Notes: generated by a model from the letters alone, not told the origin. Shown: positions 36,567-63,326, counted from the first letter of the stretch. The stretch: 64,000 bases of DNA from Scatophagus argus (GCF_020382885.2 NC_058513.1:9829774-9893773), one strand, 5' to 3'. Numbers and translations: made by a program.

Positions 36567-37399
36567 CAGTCCTGCGTGGACACAAAAAAATGATCACTGT
36601 TAGTCCTACCTTAATAACAAGAGAAAAACATCATATACTCTGAAAAATACTGAAAGTGAAGAATACTGAAAAACAAGCCATCATTCTACTACATACACAA
36701 CCCACATGAGCGCGACTAGTTGTTAAGCAATTAACTGGTTAACTTGTCAAATGTGATTATATGCAACATTTCACACTGCTTTATATCGTTATAAGTTGAA
36801 CATCTCTCGTTTTAAGACTCTTTTTTTTCATTTTGTAGCGAAACATTTAAAAGATCTCTAACAGATTATTTAAGAATTAAAGTACCGGTACGTGAAAACC
36901 TACTGTTTATAGCACAAATGGACAACAGCCTACAGCCTGAAAGCTATTCGCACCTGTTCAGACATCCACAACAACAGAAACCAGCTGGTGAAATGCGAGC
37001 AGGTTAATTTTCGTTCGTTCACATTTAAATCAAGACAACAGGAACACTCAAACACAGCATCCAAACTGAACCATCAGCCTGAGCACTTAGCAACAGTAAC
37101 GTTAAGGAAAGTGAACTCTGTATTTTTAGCCCAATATCTAATCAGACATTATTAAGATTTCTGGCCCTGAAGCACAATCTTTAGTAAACTGTTGTTTTGT
37201 ATGAATAAAGTGCTGTAAAGCTCCTGCAAACCAGATCTAACATGACCTACACAGACATTAGTTGTAACTGTGACTGACTGCTGGGAAGCACGCCGCTAAC
37301 AACACAGCTAGCTATATTAGCTAACATAAGTTAGCTACTAGCACACAGAGAATCGAGTCCGCTGTATTTTAAAACACACTGACAACATATTCAAATGTG

Positions 37400-37560
37400 C
37401 CCGAGGGAGTTTATCATACTTTGGCTTGCCTTTCATTTCAGAAGACTACTAACGCTCTGTTGCTGGACACATTTCTCCCGAAGTGACAGAGAGCCTGCGC
37501 TAAGTGGAGAACTGCACATTGTCCCTTTCCGGCTTCCGTTGCTTCACGCAGCGGTTTCAA
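37400..37560 (-). promoter_or_regulatory. nif3l1: Probable nif3l1 promoter and noncoding first exon
   Basis: The coding exon of nif3l1 begins with an acceptor (cacgcag|gactg) next to the ATG, so transcription starts further upstream. The best candidate is here. On the minus strand it carries CGGAAGCCGGAA (two ETS-type sites) near 37530 and a possible donor at about 37418. TTAGC/CTAGC words cluster at 37300-37345. The exact start is inferred. Confidence 0.45.
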
Positions 37561-37599
37561 TATGAAAGTTTGAATGTCACTTAGGGAGACCTACCATGT

Positions 37600-40162
37600 A
37601 AAATGCAATGTAAAATATGTATGGATTAGACAAAACTAAACGTTTACTTAGAGATTGAACAATTAATCTACATAACATACATAAAATGCCGCCTGATCTT
37701 TAGTTCATACACACTCATATATGAATATATATATGTATCATATATGAAAAAAAACAACAAAAAAACCTGTATGTCACCATTGCCGCACATTTTTGTAGTA
37801 ATGTATTTTTCTAAGATCTTATGCAAATATCTTTTTATTTTATCTGTGTATTTTATTACTTCTTTCCATCTTCATGTGCCTCAAATACTCAGTAATTTAA
37901 ACATTAAATGTCTAACCTCATTTATGAATGTACGGGCAGAAGACAGACTGATTCAGCACCCATACTCAGTGGTAGAGAACAGGAGGAAAAAACTCCTCTT
38001 TACTTATCTGCCGAAGCGTAAAAAAATTTTGTAGGATATCTTTCTGATACAGCACAAAGGCCGACTATAACCTCTGGACCCCTGATTTTGAGGGATCAAG
38101 CTCCTATTTTTTGTGATCTGTAATGATACTGAGTTCAGATTCTGGTCAGTAGTAAGTATCATGTCTTTGCAGGGGCAAATTACCATACATGTACTAAACA
38201 TTGACATTTTGCCAGCAGAACTTGACAGGGTGAATTTAATCAGGTGACACAGAAGCAATTTACTGAGTTTCCTTATCCCCACAGCAGATGTATCCTGTCA
38301 CAGTCAGTTATTTCTTTGACTCATTTGTACTGATCTATTGATAGTATTGTAATTTAAAAAAAGCAAAACACTTGAGCTTCCCACAGAGCTACTTTGGATT
38401 CAGCCCAACCAGTGAAAAACCAGAAGCGAACATTACGTCATGCTGTTTGTATGTAATGTTATAAAACAAACTGACAGATTAATGTGAACAGGAAAAGACT
38501 AGATGATTTTGATAAGCTGTATTTACTCTCACAGGGCAGGTGGTCCAGCAGTGGATACTCAGCGTGGGGTCGACACTTCTCAGAAAGATTACTGGCACTT
38601 TGAAACAAATGAATGAAATCCGCACACATGAAAACAGATCAGATGGCTATCAATGTTGGGAGATCCACAGTTCTTATTAAGTGCACTATGGAAAGCTGCT
38701 GGACACTGTGGCTTCGTCAGAAGTGAGTCAGAGTGACCAAGAGAGAAAGATTATTGTGGATTAATGCAATAAAGGTTGACGCTGGATGTCAGAGGGATCA
38801 GGGAGGGATCAGGCCAAAGGCTGGGCGGCAAGTATTACATCATCTGATTCTTCCCTTGGCCTCATCAGCCTCTCTGAGCATGACACCTCTCAGATCGCAT
38901 GGGAGCCCCCCTGAACACACACACACACACACACACACACACATTTATTTTGTAAAAGTACTGTCAGTCCCTTTCAAATAACTGTTTCTGTCTTAATTTC
39001 ATTCTAACTGTGCTCGCATGCAAAAGAGCAACTATTTACGAAACAAGAAAACGCTTCTTCATTAAGCATATTGGACCAGCTACCCTCCTTCCCCAGCTCT
39101 AATCTGTGGAGTGCCACTGACAGATGTGCATTTAGTTATTAGGTCTGTGTTTTCAGAGAGAGAACAGCTTCACTTTTGTTAATTGGTACTAAAAGCCCCA
39201 ATACCCAATCTGTCTACCCATTAGAAGTCTTGTCCAGTTTGTCATTCAGTAACATCTGTCTCCTTGATGTGTCCTGACGGGGGTGCAGCATGTCCCCGTC
39301 AACATCCCTAAAGTTCCTCAGTGCAGGTGTTTAATCTCAGCTGTGCTGGCTTTGGGTTTGATACCGAATACTGGAGATAAACCACAAGACAAGTGTGGTT
39401 TGAGTCTTTGTATGAGGGTGGAAAGTGAAATCAGAGGTTCTGGTGTGAACTTTGGGCTTTTTATTGTTGTGTTGAAATAAAGTAACCAGAAGTGATTTTT
39501 GATTTTTAAGCAAATTAAGCTTTGATAATTTTTTTTTCCACAGAGATTAACAGTTAATACTCTTAAATTCCCCCACACTTTTAACCTCAGAGTCCAAATT
39601 TCCAGAAATGTTAACAACTTGTTCAGAATTGCCAAATTCATTTCAAGAATGACTCTGTAAAAGGCTAAATTGTGGGACATGCACATTTTTTCCCCTCTTT
39701 TTTTTGCACTTAATACCTTGAAATCTGTTATACATAATGTCATGATGTCAGAATTTTGAGATGAAGTTTTATGAGCAGCTCTCTTATCAAATCAGTAGAA
39801 TGTCCATTTTTGGTCACAAAATCTCTTTATCCGACCCACAGCAGCATCACTAATGGTTTTAGTTTCCAAATCCCTTCTTTGGCACATGAAAAACATAGAT
39901 CATTGCCATGAGGTATTATACAAGCAGCGAGTTGTGTATTATTATGGAAGTCATGCTGAGAATATGTTCCACATTTGAGGCAGACAGACCTATGGATTAA
40001 ACTAAAGTTTGCCATCAGAAACCTTCTTGCACACATAAATTGTTTAAGCAGCTTTTGTTGCTGATCATACACAAAACCAAAAGACAAATTCATGCAAACG
40101 GAAATCATGTTGCATTGATTCAAATCAACACTCTTGTGTAAGGTTTAAATATACTGAGATAT
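37600..40162. other. Intergenic spacer between nif3l1 and cabp5
   Basis: No exon-like coding sequence found. The stretch is AT-rich, with a (CA)n tract at 38915-38942. Its last part, up to the TTTATT at 40163-40168 (AATAAA on the minus strand), may bound a cabp5 3' UTR of about 600 bases. Confidence 0.4.
38915..38942. repeat. (CA)n microsatellite
   Basis: An uninterrupted run of about 14 CA units. Confidence 0.95.
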
Positions 40163-40769
40163 TTTATTTGTGTTTGAAAAAACAAAACAAAACAGGATCT
40201 AACTTGTTGGATTACATCCATAAATGAAGTACTGTATGTAGTCCAGTACAAGTCCAGACTAAATACTGTATACGTACTACTCACAGTAGCTGCTTAACTG
40301 TTAGTAAATGTTTGATTATAACATTGTTTGAGTGGTAAAAATTATGCAATACTGTCAGAATGACTGAGTAAAGAATAAATATATTCTGTTAGCGATACAT
40401 ACATTTCAAAAAATCAAATCCAATTCAACATAAACAACGCAGATGCCTTCATCTATATACAATAAATAAGTATCATTAAAATAAATAAATTCAATTGATG
40501 TAGTTCCCTTTGTTTACACACTCTTTTCAATAATCTTACATTTAAAAATGAAAACGTCTCTGCATGACTGTCAGGCTTTGCATAGCTGTAAAATTCTTGA
40601 TTTGTTTTTCCTCGCAGCACTTTAACATGAACGTCAAAATTATCATGCGTTTGTTTTCTGATCAATCAACTAATCAGTCAAGGTGCGCTATAGAAAGATG
40701 GCATCAGTGTTGAAAGCATGTGTGCACAGGTGCAAAGGTACTTTTCTTGACTGACAGCCTCCTTGACTG

Positions 40770-42577
40770 TCATTGATGGGACATCATTCTGACAAACTCT
40801 GCAGAGGAGAAGAAGCCTTAGATTAACCGACCGTGTTTATTCATCGTTAACAAAGTAATAGTGATTATATTGCGTCTAAAACAAAGCAACACATTTACTG
40901 TAACATCAGAAACTCATCTGCATCACTTGCTTAAACTTCACTTCTGTCCCCCGACTCTTTACAGATGTTAACGTCACTGTACCTTCAAAGTCTACTGTGC
41001 CGTCTCCGTTGTCATCTGCTTCTTTCACTATGGCATCTATCTCTCTTCGGCTCATGTGCTCTCCCATCAGCTTGGTCATGGCAGACCGCAGCTCCTCTGT
41101 CGTGATCTCTCCATCTCCGTCCATGTCGAACTAACCAGAGAAGAACCGAGGTGTGAGCTCAGGGTTTTGTTCATCACCAAAATGAGTGATTCAGGTGGTA
41201 TTTGGGGGAATCTGACAATGAAGCAACTGTTTCTTTTTTTTTGTTTGTTTTATTTTTTTCAAAAACAGGGAGGAAAGTTAAAGCGAAAGTGTTTGACTCT
41301 CACCTCTTTAAAGGCGTCTTTGAGCTCCTTCATGCCAATCATCCCAGCTGTTTCTGCCAGAAGCTTCGGGGCCATCAGGTCTACAAAATCCTCAAAGTCG
41401 ACCCTGCCGCCAACTGGAGGTAAAATCAAAAGAAAAGAAGCGAGAATTAAGAAACACCCATGATTCTTTGTTGGTGCTGGTGCTTTATCTTTTTCACATT
41501 TTTGGCAGTGCTGCATCTTAAAATACGTTCCTGTGTTTAATCAGTTTTATATCCAGAAAAGCAACAATGTCTGCTGTCAAAAAAAAAATCCTTTTTCATA
41601 TATTTTGTTCAGCGCGAACTCACGGTTCATGTTGATATTCTGGCTCAGCTCTATCAGCTCCATCTCCGTGGGCATGTAGCCCATTGTCCTCATCAGATTC
41701 CCCAGGTCCTTACAGCTGATCAGCCCGTCCTTGTCCTTATCAAACTCGTTGAAAGCATCACGCAGCTCTGCAGAGGCATTCAGCAAAACATTCAGTCAGC
41801 CAGGTTAATGGACAAATGAGTGTATAAGATGGACAAGGTGTTAAAAGATCTGCAGGGGGTGTGTAGGCCAAAGCCAATCTATGTGAATTAATCTATGTGC
41901 ATAATAAAAATTTAACTCACCATCAATCTCATCATCAGCCAGCTGTCTTGACTGCACAAAGAGAAAAATAACTAGTTAGGTCCAGTATAGTATGGACAGT
42001 GTGTCCTGTATTACAAAGTTACACTAAAATACAGCATTTGTTAAAAGAAATAAAATGATCTACCAGCACGTCTACCACACGACTAACAAAACGGATGTCA
42101 CTCCGAACAGTAAAGAGCAAACACAGATTCTCTCTCTGTAATCTCTTTATCATTTTATCCTGTCACCTTCTGGCTCATAATCCAATCAGCCATTTGTATC
42201 AGTTTGCAAACACCAGCACAAAAGCCATCAAAAGTAAGAAAAGGTTTTGCAGCCGTACTCACAATATTTTTCCCTCCTCGCAAGAAAATGCATGCGGCCC
42301 CAAAACTCATTTCTGCAGGAGGAAAACCATAGTGTGACGTGTGATTAGGGAAAGTGATTGATCAACATTTTCTCACAGTCAAAAAGTCAGCATTAAGACA
42401 GTAGTAACTTTAACTTATTGGCAAACACGGTGGTATATCACTTACATAGTTTTCTCAAAGGTCACAGACCATTTTGTCTTGAGCTATTAATAATAAATAA
42501 GCAGTAAAATCAGAATTAAGTGGATGTTTGGGCTCACCTTCCTCTGGTGATTTCTTTTCATCAGCCAAGCGCATCAT
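40770..42577 (-). CDS. cabp5: Calcium-binding protein 5-like (CaBP family)
   Basis: A calmodulin-like EF-hand protein of the neuronal and retinal CaBP family, which modulates voltage-gated calcium channels (family knowledge). Exons in transcript order: 42577-42538, 42312-42263, 41951-41921, 41767-41624, 41413-41304, 41130-40983, 40798-40770. They total 183 residues. EF1 ([14 protein letters not shown]), EF3 ([14 protein letters not shown]) and EF4 ([14 protein letters not shown]) have intact calcium loops. The second hand is degenerate ([15 protein letters not shown]), as in all CaBPs. The N-terminus [14 protein letters not shown] resembles human CaBP5 (MGPACIFLRKG). The final 29-base exon supplies EFVRMMSHQ and the stop and is easy to miss. 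The upstream Met at 42577 has an in-frame TGA directly before it; the Met at 42310 is an alternative start giving 169 residues. Choice between cabp5a and cabp5b cannot be made here. Confidence 0.9.
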
Positions 42578-43425
42578 TCACTCTGCAGTGATGAAAAGCC
42601 CCCCTGCCCTCCTTCTCTTTCCTAATCTTCTTCTCAGTATTGGTCTCTGTCACTCCTCACACAGGACAGCCCTGTCCTGTCAGCATGAGTCTGCCTGGCC
42701 TGACGGGATGCTGGGAGGTGGTATGAAGGGGAGGTGTGGCTGCATCCAGGGTCATCCGGCGGCGGGGAGGAGTCAGCGGTGTGACGGGAGGACGGCAGGG
42801 TCATGTGCGAGCTACAGGGTGATGACATCATATTGTAAAGTATCCTGCCACCTGAAGCCACAGCTGACACAAGAGACAGGATGCTATCAGTTCGCAGGGT
42901 TAGAGTTGCTTGTTTACGGTTTGCCTGCTGTGAATTCATTACATTCAGTTGTCCAACTCGGTGCTGACACTGTCATTTTTGTCCCTCATTGCTTTATCAG
43001 TTATTTCTGCAAATAAGTAATACTAGTTAGTTATTTTTAAAGGTAGGTTCTAGTGGGTCATAAGCAATAACCGAGAGAGATTATTTTTTTAATAAGTTCA
43101 TGCATTATTTCTTTTTGTGACAATCCTGCATAGTATACCTTCAAGATGTAACATGATGTAACAGGAGAAAGCAGCAAATCTTTCATTTTAAGCTCACCAA
43201 ATCGTAATTTAACAAGTAATAAATATTGAAAAAGGTTTAGCTTTAATTGTCAGTTGATCAACTAATGCATTAATTGTTTTAATAATATTTAAAATGTTTT
43301 CCAGGTTCCTATTGGACTTCTACAACAACAATTTTGTGTTCTTGTTCTCCTCAGTTGCATTTTGTGAAATATTTTGGATTCCTAAAAATCTAATAAAATC
43401 AAAAACCGTAATCATGTAACATGGT
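42578..43425. other. Region upstream of cabp5
   Basis: It holds the presumed cabp5 promoter. The plus-strand open frame at about 42528-43016 lacks conserved features and overlaps the cabp5 first exon, so I treat it as chance. Beyond 43020 the DNA is AT-rich with nothing recognised. Confidence 0.4.
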
Positions 43426-43575
43426 CTCAAAGTGTTAAAGCAAGCAGCTTCATCAGAACTGATGAAGCTGCTTGGATTAGTAGCGAAACGTCTTCAAGCC
43501 AATCTTCACAAGTCCAGACGCCTTGCTTTAACTCTTTGAGTGGATATGACCTGGATGACTGAGAATCTCCACAGA
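43426..43575 (+). ncRNA. Hammerhead-ribozyme-like repeat (Penelope-like tail?)
   Basis: CTGATGA at 43459-43465 is followed by a 19-base hairpin (stem II, 43466-43484, GCTGC against GTAGC) and then GAAA at 43485-43488. CGTCT (43489-43493) pairs with AGACG (43516-43520) as stem III. The flanks 43426-43444 and 43522-43540 pair at 18 of 19 positions as a long stem I. This is the order of a type I hammerhead. Against activity: the base expected to be U before the cleavage site is C, and 43444-43456 can pair perfectly with 43459-43471, hiding the CTGATGA core. Hammerheads of this kind are known in Penelope-like retroelements; the same sequence is, from memory, common in fish genomes. It is probably a decayed terminal fragment. 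Confidence 0.5.
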
Positions 43576-44226
43576 TACATGTAATATGGTTTATTTTAAT
43601 CTCCAGGTCAATTGAATATGTTGGAAATTGCATTTAAAAGATATGAAAGAAAGTAACATTTTACAAATATTTAAGTATGGACGACTGTTGACAGTCCCAG
43701 GTTTTATTCTCTTTGTTTGAAAAACATACAGAAGTGTCAGCGCAAGAGAATATTTGATATTAGACAATAATCGGATCCTCTGTTGTGTGAGCCCCTATTG
43801 GTTTCAAAGGCATGACAGTAAAACAGATTTATGTTGTATTAACGAACCACGAGCCAGTCACAGCTAATATCCCAGTGTGAGATAATCTGTGTATTGGTTA
43901 CATGTGAGTAAAGGAAATGGATTATTTTTTTTCTCTGTTAAATTCCCTGATGACAATGTCTAGGATTAATTCCACTGGGCCCAGCTTCACTTCCTGCAGC
44001 AACAATGTAAATGCTGAATTAACTGGCTGACCTGAACCACTTCAGTACCATGCCTGGATAAAGTGTGTGTGTTAGTGTGTCCTCTGCTTTGACCTTTTCC
44101 CCTCTGCTTCCCTGTTATGTAAAATCATCAGAAATCTGTTCGCATAAGAGGCATAATCCGTCGGGGTACGCGGCGGGAACTAGTAATGATTTTATTATCT
44201 TTGTTTTTTTTCTCCCTCTGTTGCAG

Positions 44227-44306
44227 TGGACCAGCTGAAGGGTTACGCAAGGCCGCACCCACAGCTGGAGGAAGATGAGTGTGGAGGGCAGGACAGGAGG
44301 AATAAG
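44227..44306 (+). other. Orphan exon-like sequence of unknown gene
   Basis: Eighty bases are bounded by a strong acceptor (pyrimidine tract plus ttgcag) and a good donor (aataag|gtgagg). One frame is fully open and reads DQLKGYARPHPQLEED then ECGGQDRRNK, which looks more protein-like than its surroundings. If the preceding exon ended in A, it would begin ATG GAC CAG. I find no neighbouring exon to join it to, and no gene I can name. Confidence 0.3.
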
Positions 44307-44327
44307 GTGAGGAAAGTATGAGGATAA

Positions 44328-44357
44328 AGAGGAGAGGAGAGGAGAGGAGAAGAGAGG
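44328..44357. repeat. Imperfect (GGAGA)n tract
   Basis: A purine-rich run of roughly five GGAGA-type units just after the orphan exon. Confidence 0.7.
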
Positions 44358-44659
44358 GCCGTGTGGTAGTTAAGGATCTGTTTGTGCAGTATATGAACAG
44401 CTGCTCGTCATCTCTATCACAGGCTGAGACTGCTGACGGTTTGACTTCAGCAACCAACTTAGGATGAGAAAAGAGATAACATGCAGAGGGCGAATGTTTG
44501 CTGTTATTTTAAATGTTGTGTGTCGGCCAACAGTGCACAAGGCAGAGATTACACTGAGTGGATTATGAGAGCAAGGCTGAGCCAAACAAACCATTTGACA
44601 TGTGTACAAAGTCATTGAAAGACATTTTAAAAAAATCAAGAAAAGAAATGATAGAAAAA

Positions 44660-45810
44660 GGATGACACCATAAGTTTACTTGACATGTGGACTGTTAAAC
44701 CCAAATAATATACAGACACCTGTAACAAGAAATAAATGGCGCATTACCTGAATTATTTCTTGGTTTGCAATTTGCTTTTTTTATTTATTTATTTATTTTT
44801 TTTTAATTTTTTTTTAAAAAAAACATACAAGCAACACAAGCCAGATCAGTGTGTAGTTTCTGATGCTTTAAGCAGTAGCTAACAGAAATCTATAGCATTT
44901 TTATTTCTCTGTAGGGATTAGACAATAATCCGTCATCCCAAATATCAGCCACGGTTGGAATGGATGGGCTGCTGACGCGTATGACAGCACTTTATGTTTG
45001 TTGAGCTATTTTCCATGCACAGCTATGACTCTCATTTCACTATGTTGAACTAATGTTTTTTTGTGTTTTGTGGACAACTGGATAAATCACATACTATGAT
45101 AAACTATTAATAAACTGCTAAGCTGCGCCCATCAATAGCAATCATATTTCTGTATCAGTTATCATATTACAGAGATTTTTACTTCTCTTTACAATATTGT
45201 ATATGTATAAAAATTTTGCAAATCATTATGGTTGGTTGATTTATGGCAGTATTATACTTTTATGTGGTTTTCTGTTAATGTGGCAAAGCATCTTGATTTG
45301 TAATTTATTTATTTTTAATTCCTGTCTGGTTTTCTTACCTGTACATGGTTTCTAAATTAATTTTCTAGAAAATATGTGAGATTACACATAACATATTAAT
45401 GTTCCACTATATATATTATAATTTAAGAAAATGACAATATTCTCCAGCACTACTCAGTACAAGTGGTTATCAGAGAAATATAAACTATTCCTAAAACTAT
45501 CATTGCAGTTTTCATTTCATGAATGCTTTTTTAACAAGTACAATCTATCCTGAACAAGACTGTTAGTCCACTGCCCCGTTTTGGAGGATAGTTGTTTCAA
45601 GTGAACTGAGTAAAATAGCGAACAGATGTTGAGTTGGATTAGGATTAAAAGCCAAATTCTGAAAACACTCTTCTTCTAATTTTCATATCGATGTACAAAT
45701 TAGACTCGATCCTGTTGATTTAGCAGCAAGATGTAGATTACCGTCCTTTACTTATCATTCAAATTTAATTTAATTAAAAACTAAATTAACTTTAAAAAGA
45801 ATTATAATAA
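44660..45810. other. AT-rich spacer upstream of taok2
   Basis: No exon, promoter or recognisable mobile element seen. It contains T-rich and A-rich tracts around 44776-44825. Confidence 0.4.
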
Positions 45811-45814
45811 TATT

Positions 45815-46140
45815 GTACTTTTCAGTACTTTTTACTGCACCACATTTCTGTTAGCATACCTGTGACTTTTCAGAAGTAAATTTACAAATTATCATCTTAT
45901 CACATATATATTTTGCTATAGAATACACTACCCAACATAATGCAAATCAGTTAAAATTACCTCCACCTTGGCCAACTGTCATAATAAAATTCTGATTACA
46001 CATGAATGTATTATTAACAATAAAACAGTAATATATTAATAAAACAAAACAATTAGATATTTCTGTATTTTTATTTGAGTGACATTTTGAATGCATAACT
46101 TTTACCTCTAGATGAGTTATTTCCCACACTAAACAAATGT
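45815..46140. mobile_element. Interspersed fish repeat, copy 2
   Basis: Segments such as gtactttttactgcacc, aatacactacccaaca and gttaaaattacctccacctt match, in the same order, the family seen at 30815-31210. The copy is diverged and AT-rich, with no coding capacity. Confidence 0.5.
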
Positions 46141-46290
46141 TAATTTGAGTGTTACTGAGAAACACTTAAATTTTGATACTTATTGCCAAATTGTATCATG
46201 ATAACAAGATGGTCCAAGCTGTTTATTTACAATAGCTGTTAAGAGAGCTAACATAATGGTTGATTTTATCTTATCATGTTGGTGTCTCAG

Positions 46291-46306
46291 CCACACGGGG
46301 GCAGTG
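46291..46306 (+). promoter_or_regulatory. CTCF-like motif upstream of taok2
   Basis: CCACACGGGGGCAGTG fits the CTCF core except for C in place of A at one position. It lies just upstream of the GC-rich taok2 promoter. Binding is inferred. Confidence 0.4.
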
Positions 46307-46349
46307 TTGCAGCTCGTCTGCCCGTTTATGAAGCGTCGAAGATGAGCAC

Positions 46350-46923
46350 TTCCGTTTTTCTTTCGGCTCCCGCCCCGCTCCGCCATCATGAAGTCCTGAA
46401 CAAAAACGGATGAGAGTCGAGCAAAATGGGGATAACACGAACTGGAGATGAAATCCGCCGACAACACTAACGTAATGACAGTACAAAGTGAAGCACGGAG
46501 CGGACCCGTGGAAATTAATGAATCAGCTTCCCATTGAAAGCGTCCCAGGCAGCTTCTGGCTTTACGTTATTTAGTTAGCGGCATAGCTAACAGCAGCTAG
46601 AGCTAGCCTCTGATTTTCTTTGGAAGACAGCTCTGCTACTAGCTGGCTGCCTCGTCTAGGTAGCTGGCAGGCGTCAGTCAGCTAGCTGTCAATTTAATTG
46701 ACTGGCACTTTACTCATGTCAAGTCGTGAAGACGTGCTAGCTGTCCAATTGACTGGGAGCATCAGGATGGAGAGGGGTTTGAGTAAAAGCATTGACAGAC
46801 AGAATGTGGTTTGTTCGTGTTGAATAGACACCAGTGTCGAGGAAAGGGGAGTGAGACCACTATTTTCCAGCCAGGCCAGTAAGCTAGCTCCAGAGCTAGC
46901 TACAGTGGATCCCAAAAGCCACG
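46350..46923 (+). promoter_or_regulatory. taok2: Probable taok2 promoter and noncoding first exon
   Basis: A GC-box-like stretch (cccgccccgctccgcc) lies near 46370-46385. The sequence then runs into a donor (cacg|gtaaga) at 46923. The next in-place acceptor is at 49454-49455, nine bases before the taok2 ATG, implying a first intron of about 2.5 kb. The 46560-46690 part is dense in TAGCTAG/GCTAGC words. Transcription start is not exactly placed. Confidence 0.5.
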
Positions 46924-61616
<14,693 letters not shown>

Positions 61617-62320
61617 CATGAGTGTGAGACAAGTTAGTGAAGAGTAGTAAACATTGGGACACGTGTGTGAGTGAGTGTGAGTGTGATCCTTATCATGTTC
61701 CATTGTTCAACCATTGTCTGTCTGTGTGTGTGTGTGTGTGTGTCTTTGATTTGGGCCCACATGTCTCCCTTGTTACATAATTCCCAAACTGGTTTTTGGT
61801 CACATTTCATCAAGATGAGACATATTCTACGCTGTACACATACATCTGTGGCTGAAAGTGATTTTGGCTGTCGAAGCTTATCCAGACGTGCGTATGTGTG
61901 TGCACACAAACCGTACTGTTAAATCAGTGGGCTCTGCAAACGTTAGCCTGCAGCCAAACCCACGGTTACTGTACCCAAACCCAGTGAAGTTATAACATTT
62001 TATTATTGTGCTTTTTGTAAAAGTTCCTTTAAGTTTCTTTAATTTTATTATTTTGCTCTTAATTTGTAAGACAAATGTTTCTATGGTTATTTTAAAGACC
62101 GTTATTGTGCAATCTTTATTTTTTCTTCATTAGTGATTTTATCTTTGTGGGGCGCACTGTTATCTCAGTGCCTAAAACAAACATTACAGTATTTTGTGGC
62201 TTCGTGGGTATAATTTCACTCCCTAAATCAGAATACTGTGAAAAAATATATAGTAAAACTTCATTAACATCACCCTGAACACTAGCTCTCCATCGGTATG
62301 AAAGTGCAATAAAGAACAAA
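61617..62320 (+). other. taok2: 3' UTR of taok2 with poly(A) signal
   Basis: Noncoding sequence follows the stop. It contains a (TG)n tract at 61723-61742. AATAAA at 62308-62313 is the best canonical poly(A) signal, giving a 3' UTR of about 700 bases. Confidence 0.6.
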
Positions 62321-62987
62321 TAGAATTATCTGGGACCACTGTAGGACATTTGATATTATTTTGAAGTGTAGTTCTATGTTCAGAGGTCTAAGTCGAAAAT
62401 AGTTAGCAGGTCTTACTTTACACAACTTAAATTAATTCACTTCAGGACAATTTAGCCAGAACCTAAAGCCTGTCCCAGTACATTGTTTAATGTCGAGATA
62501 TTATTTGATATTCTTTACAGCTGGTGAAATTATTATCTTTCAGATTCTAGTTGGATATATTGCTGTTATTGCGCTTTACGCGGTAATATCATGATTTACC
62601 ATGTAAACATTTAGTTATGTCCCTCTTAAAAATCAGAAGAATTTACACCAGTTGAGTGCTTAGTTACAACTGTTTGCACAGATGTTAATAATCTGTTGTG
62701 AAGCGACATATTCTAAATTCATAGTGAAAGCAGGATATACTTTGAAGTAGTAAAAGTATAATATAATAAAAATCTATTTAATACTTCAGTGTAGTTTAAT
62801 TTATATGAAGCCATATAGACAATCTTTTGGGATGCACAATCATTAAATAAGTCCAAAGATTGATGCAGCTACTGAATGTGAAACTATCATATGAAGAGAA
62901 GATATCTAGTAAAAGCAATCTGTTTAGTTTTGCACTGTCTAGTAGATCATTAAAACATGTACTAAATGTGGGAGAACACATCAGTTT
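62321..62987. other. Spacer downstream of taok2
   Basis: AT-rich noncoding DNA. I see no gene or clear repeat. Confidence 0.4.
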
Positions 62988-63326
62988 AGGGCTGCGAGTA
63001 ATAATTATTTTCCTAAGTGACTAAGTTGCTCGATTAAACGTTTAGCCTATGAAACGCCAAAAACTGTGAAAAAAAATGCCCATCGCAGCTTTCCAGTGTG
63101 TGTATTGTCTTCCAAACTTATTTTGTTTGACCAAAAGTCCAAAACCCAAAGACATTCAGTTTACATTCATATACATGTTTATACAAGAGAGAAGAGCAGC
63201 GAATCTTCTGGTGGAAGAATCTGGAACCAGAGAGGCAATTTCTTGACTGAAATGATTAATCCATTACCAGACTAGTTAACAATAAATTTCCTGTTGATCA
63301 GCCAGTCGATTAATCGTTTCAGCTCT
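62988..63326. mobile_element. hAT-like non-autonomous repeat, near full length
   Basis: The element runs from agggctgcgagtaataatta to gattaatcgtttcagctct. Its ends are imperfect inverted repeats (AGGGCTG against AGAGCTG). The interior contains the word agtccaaaacccaaagac, shared with the taok2-intron copy. About 340 bases, noncoding. No convincing target-site duplication is visible in the flanks. Confidence 0.65.

Noticed and set aside
42528-43016. A 162-codon plus-strand open frame opposite the cabp5 first exon
   Set aside because: It has no recognisable domain, no clear promoter, and overlaps the minus-strand first exon. Its length fits chance in a GC-richer patch.
44145-44190. Short similarity to 28S rRNA (cggcggga region)
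   Set aside because: Only about ten bases agree. The flanks do not match rRNA.
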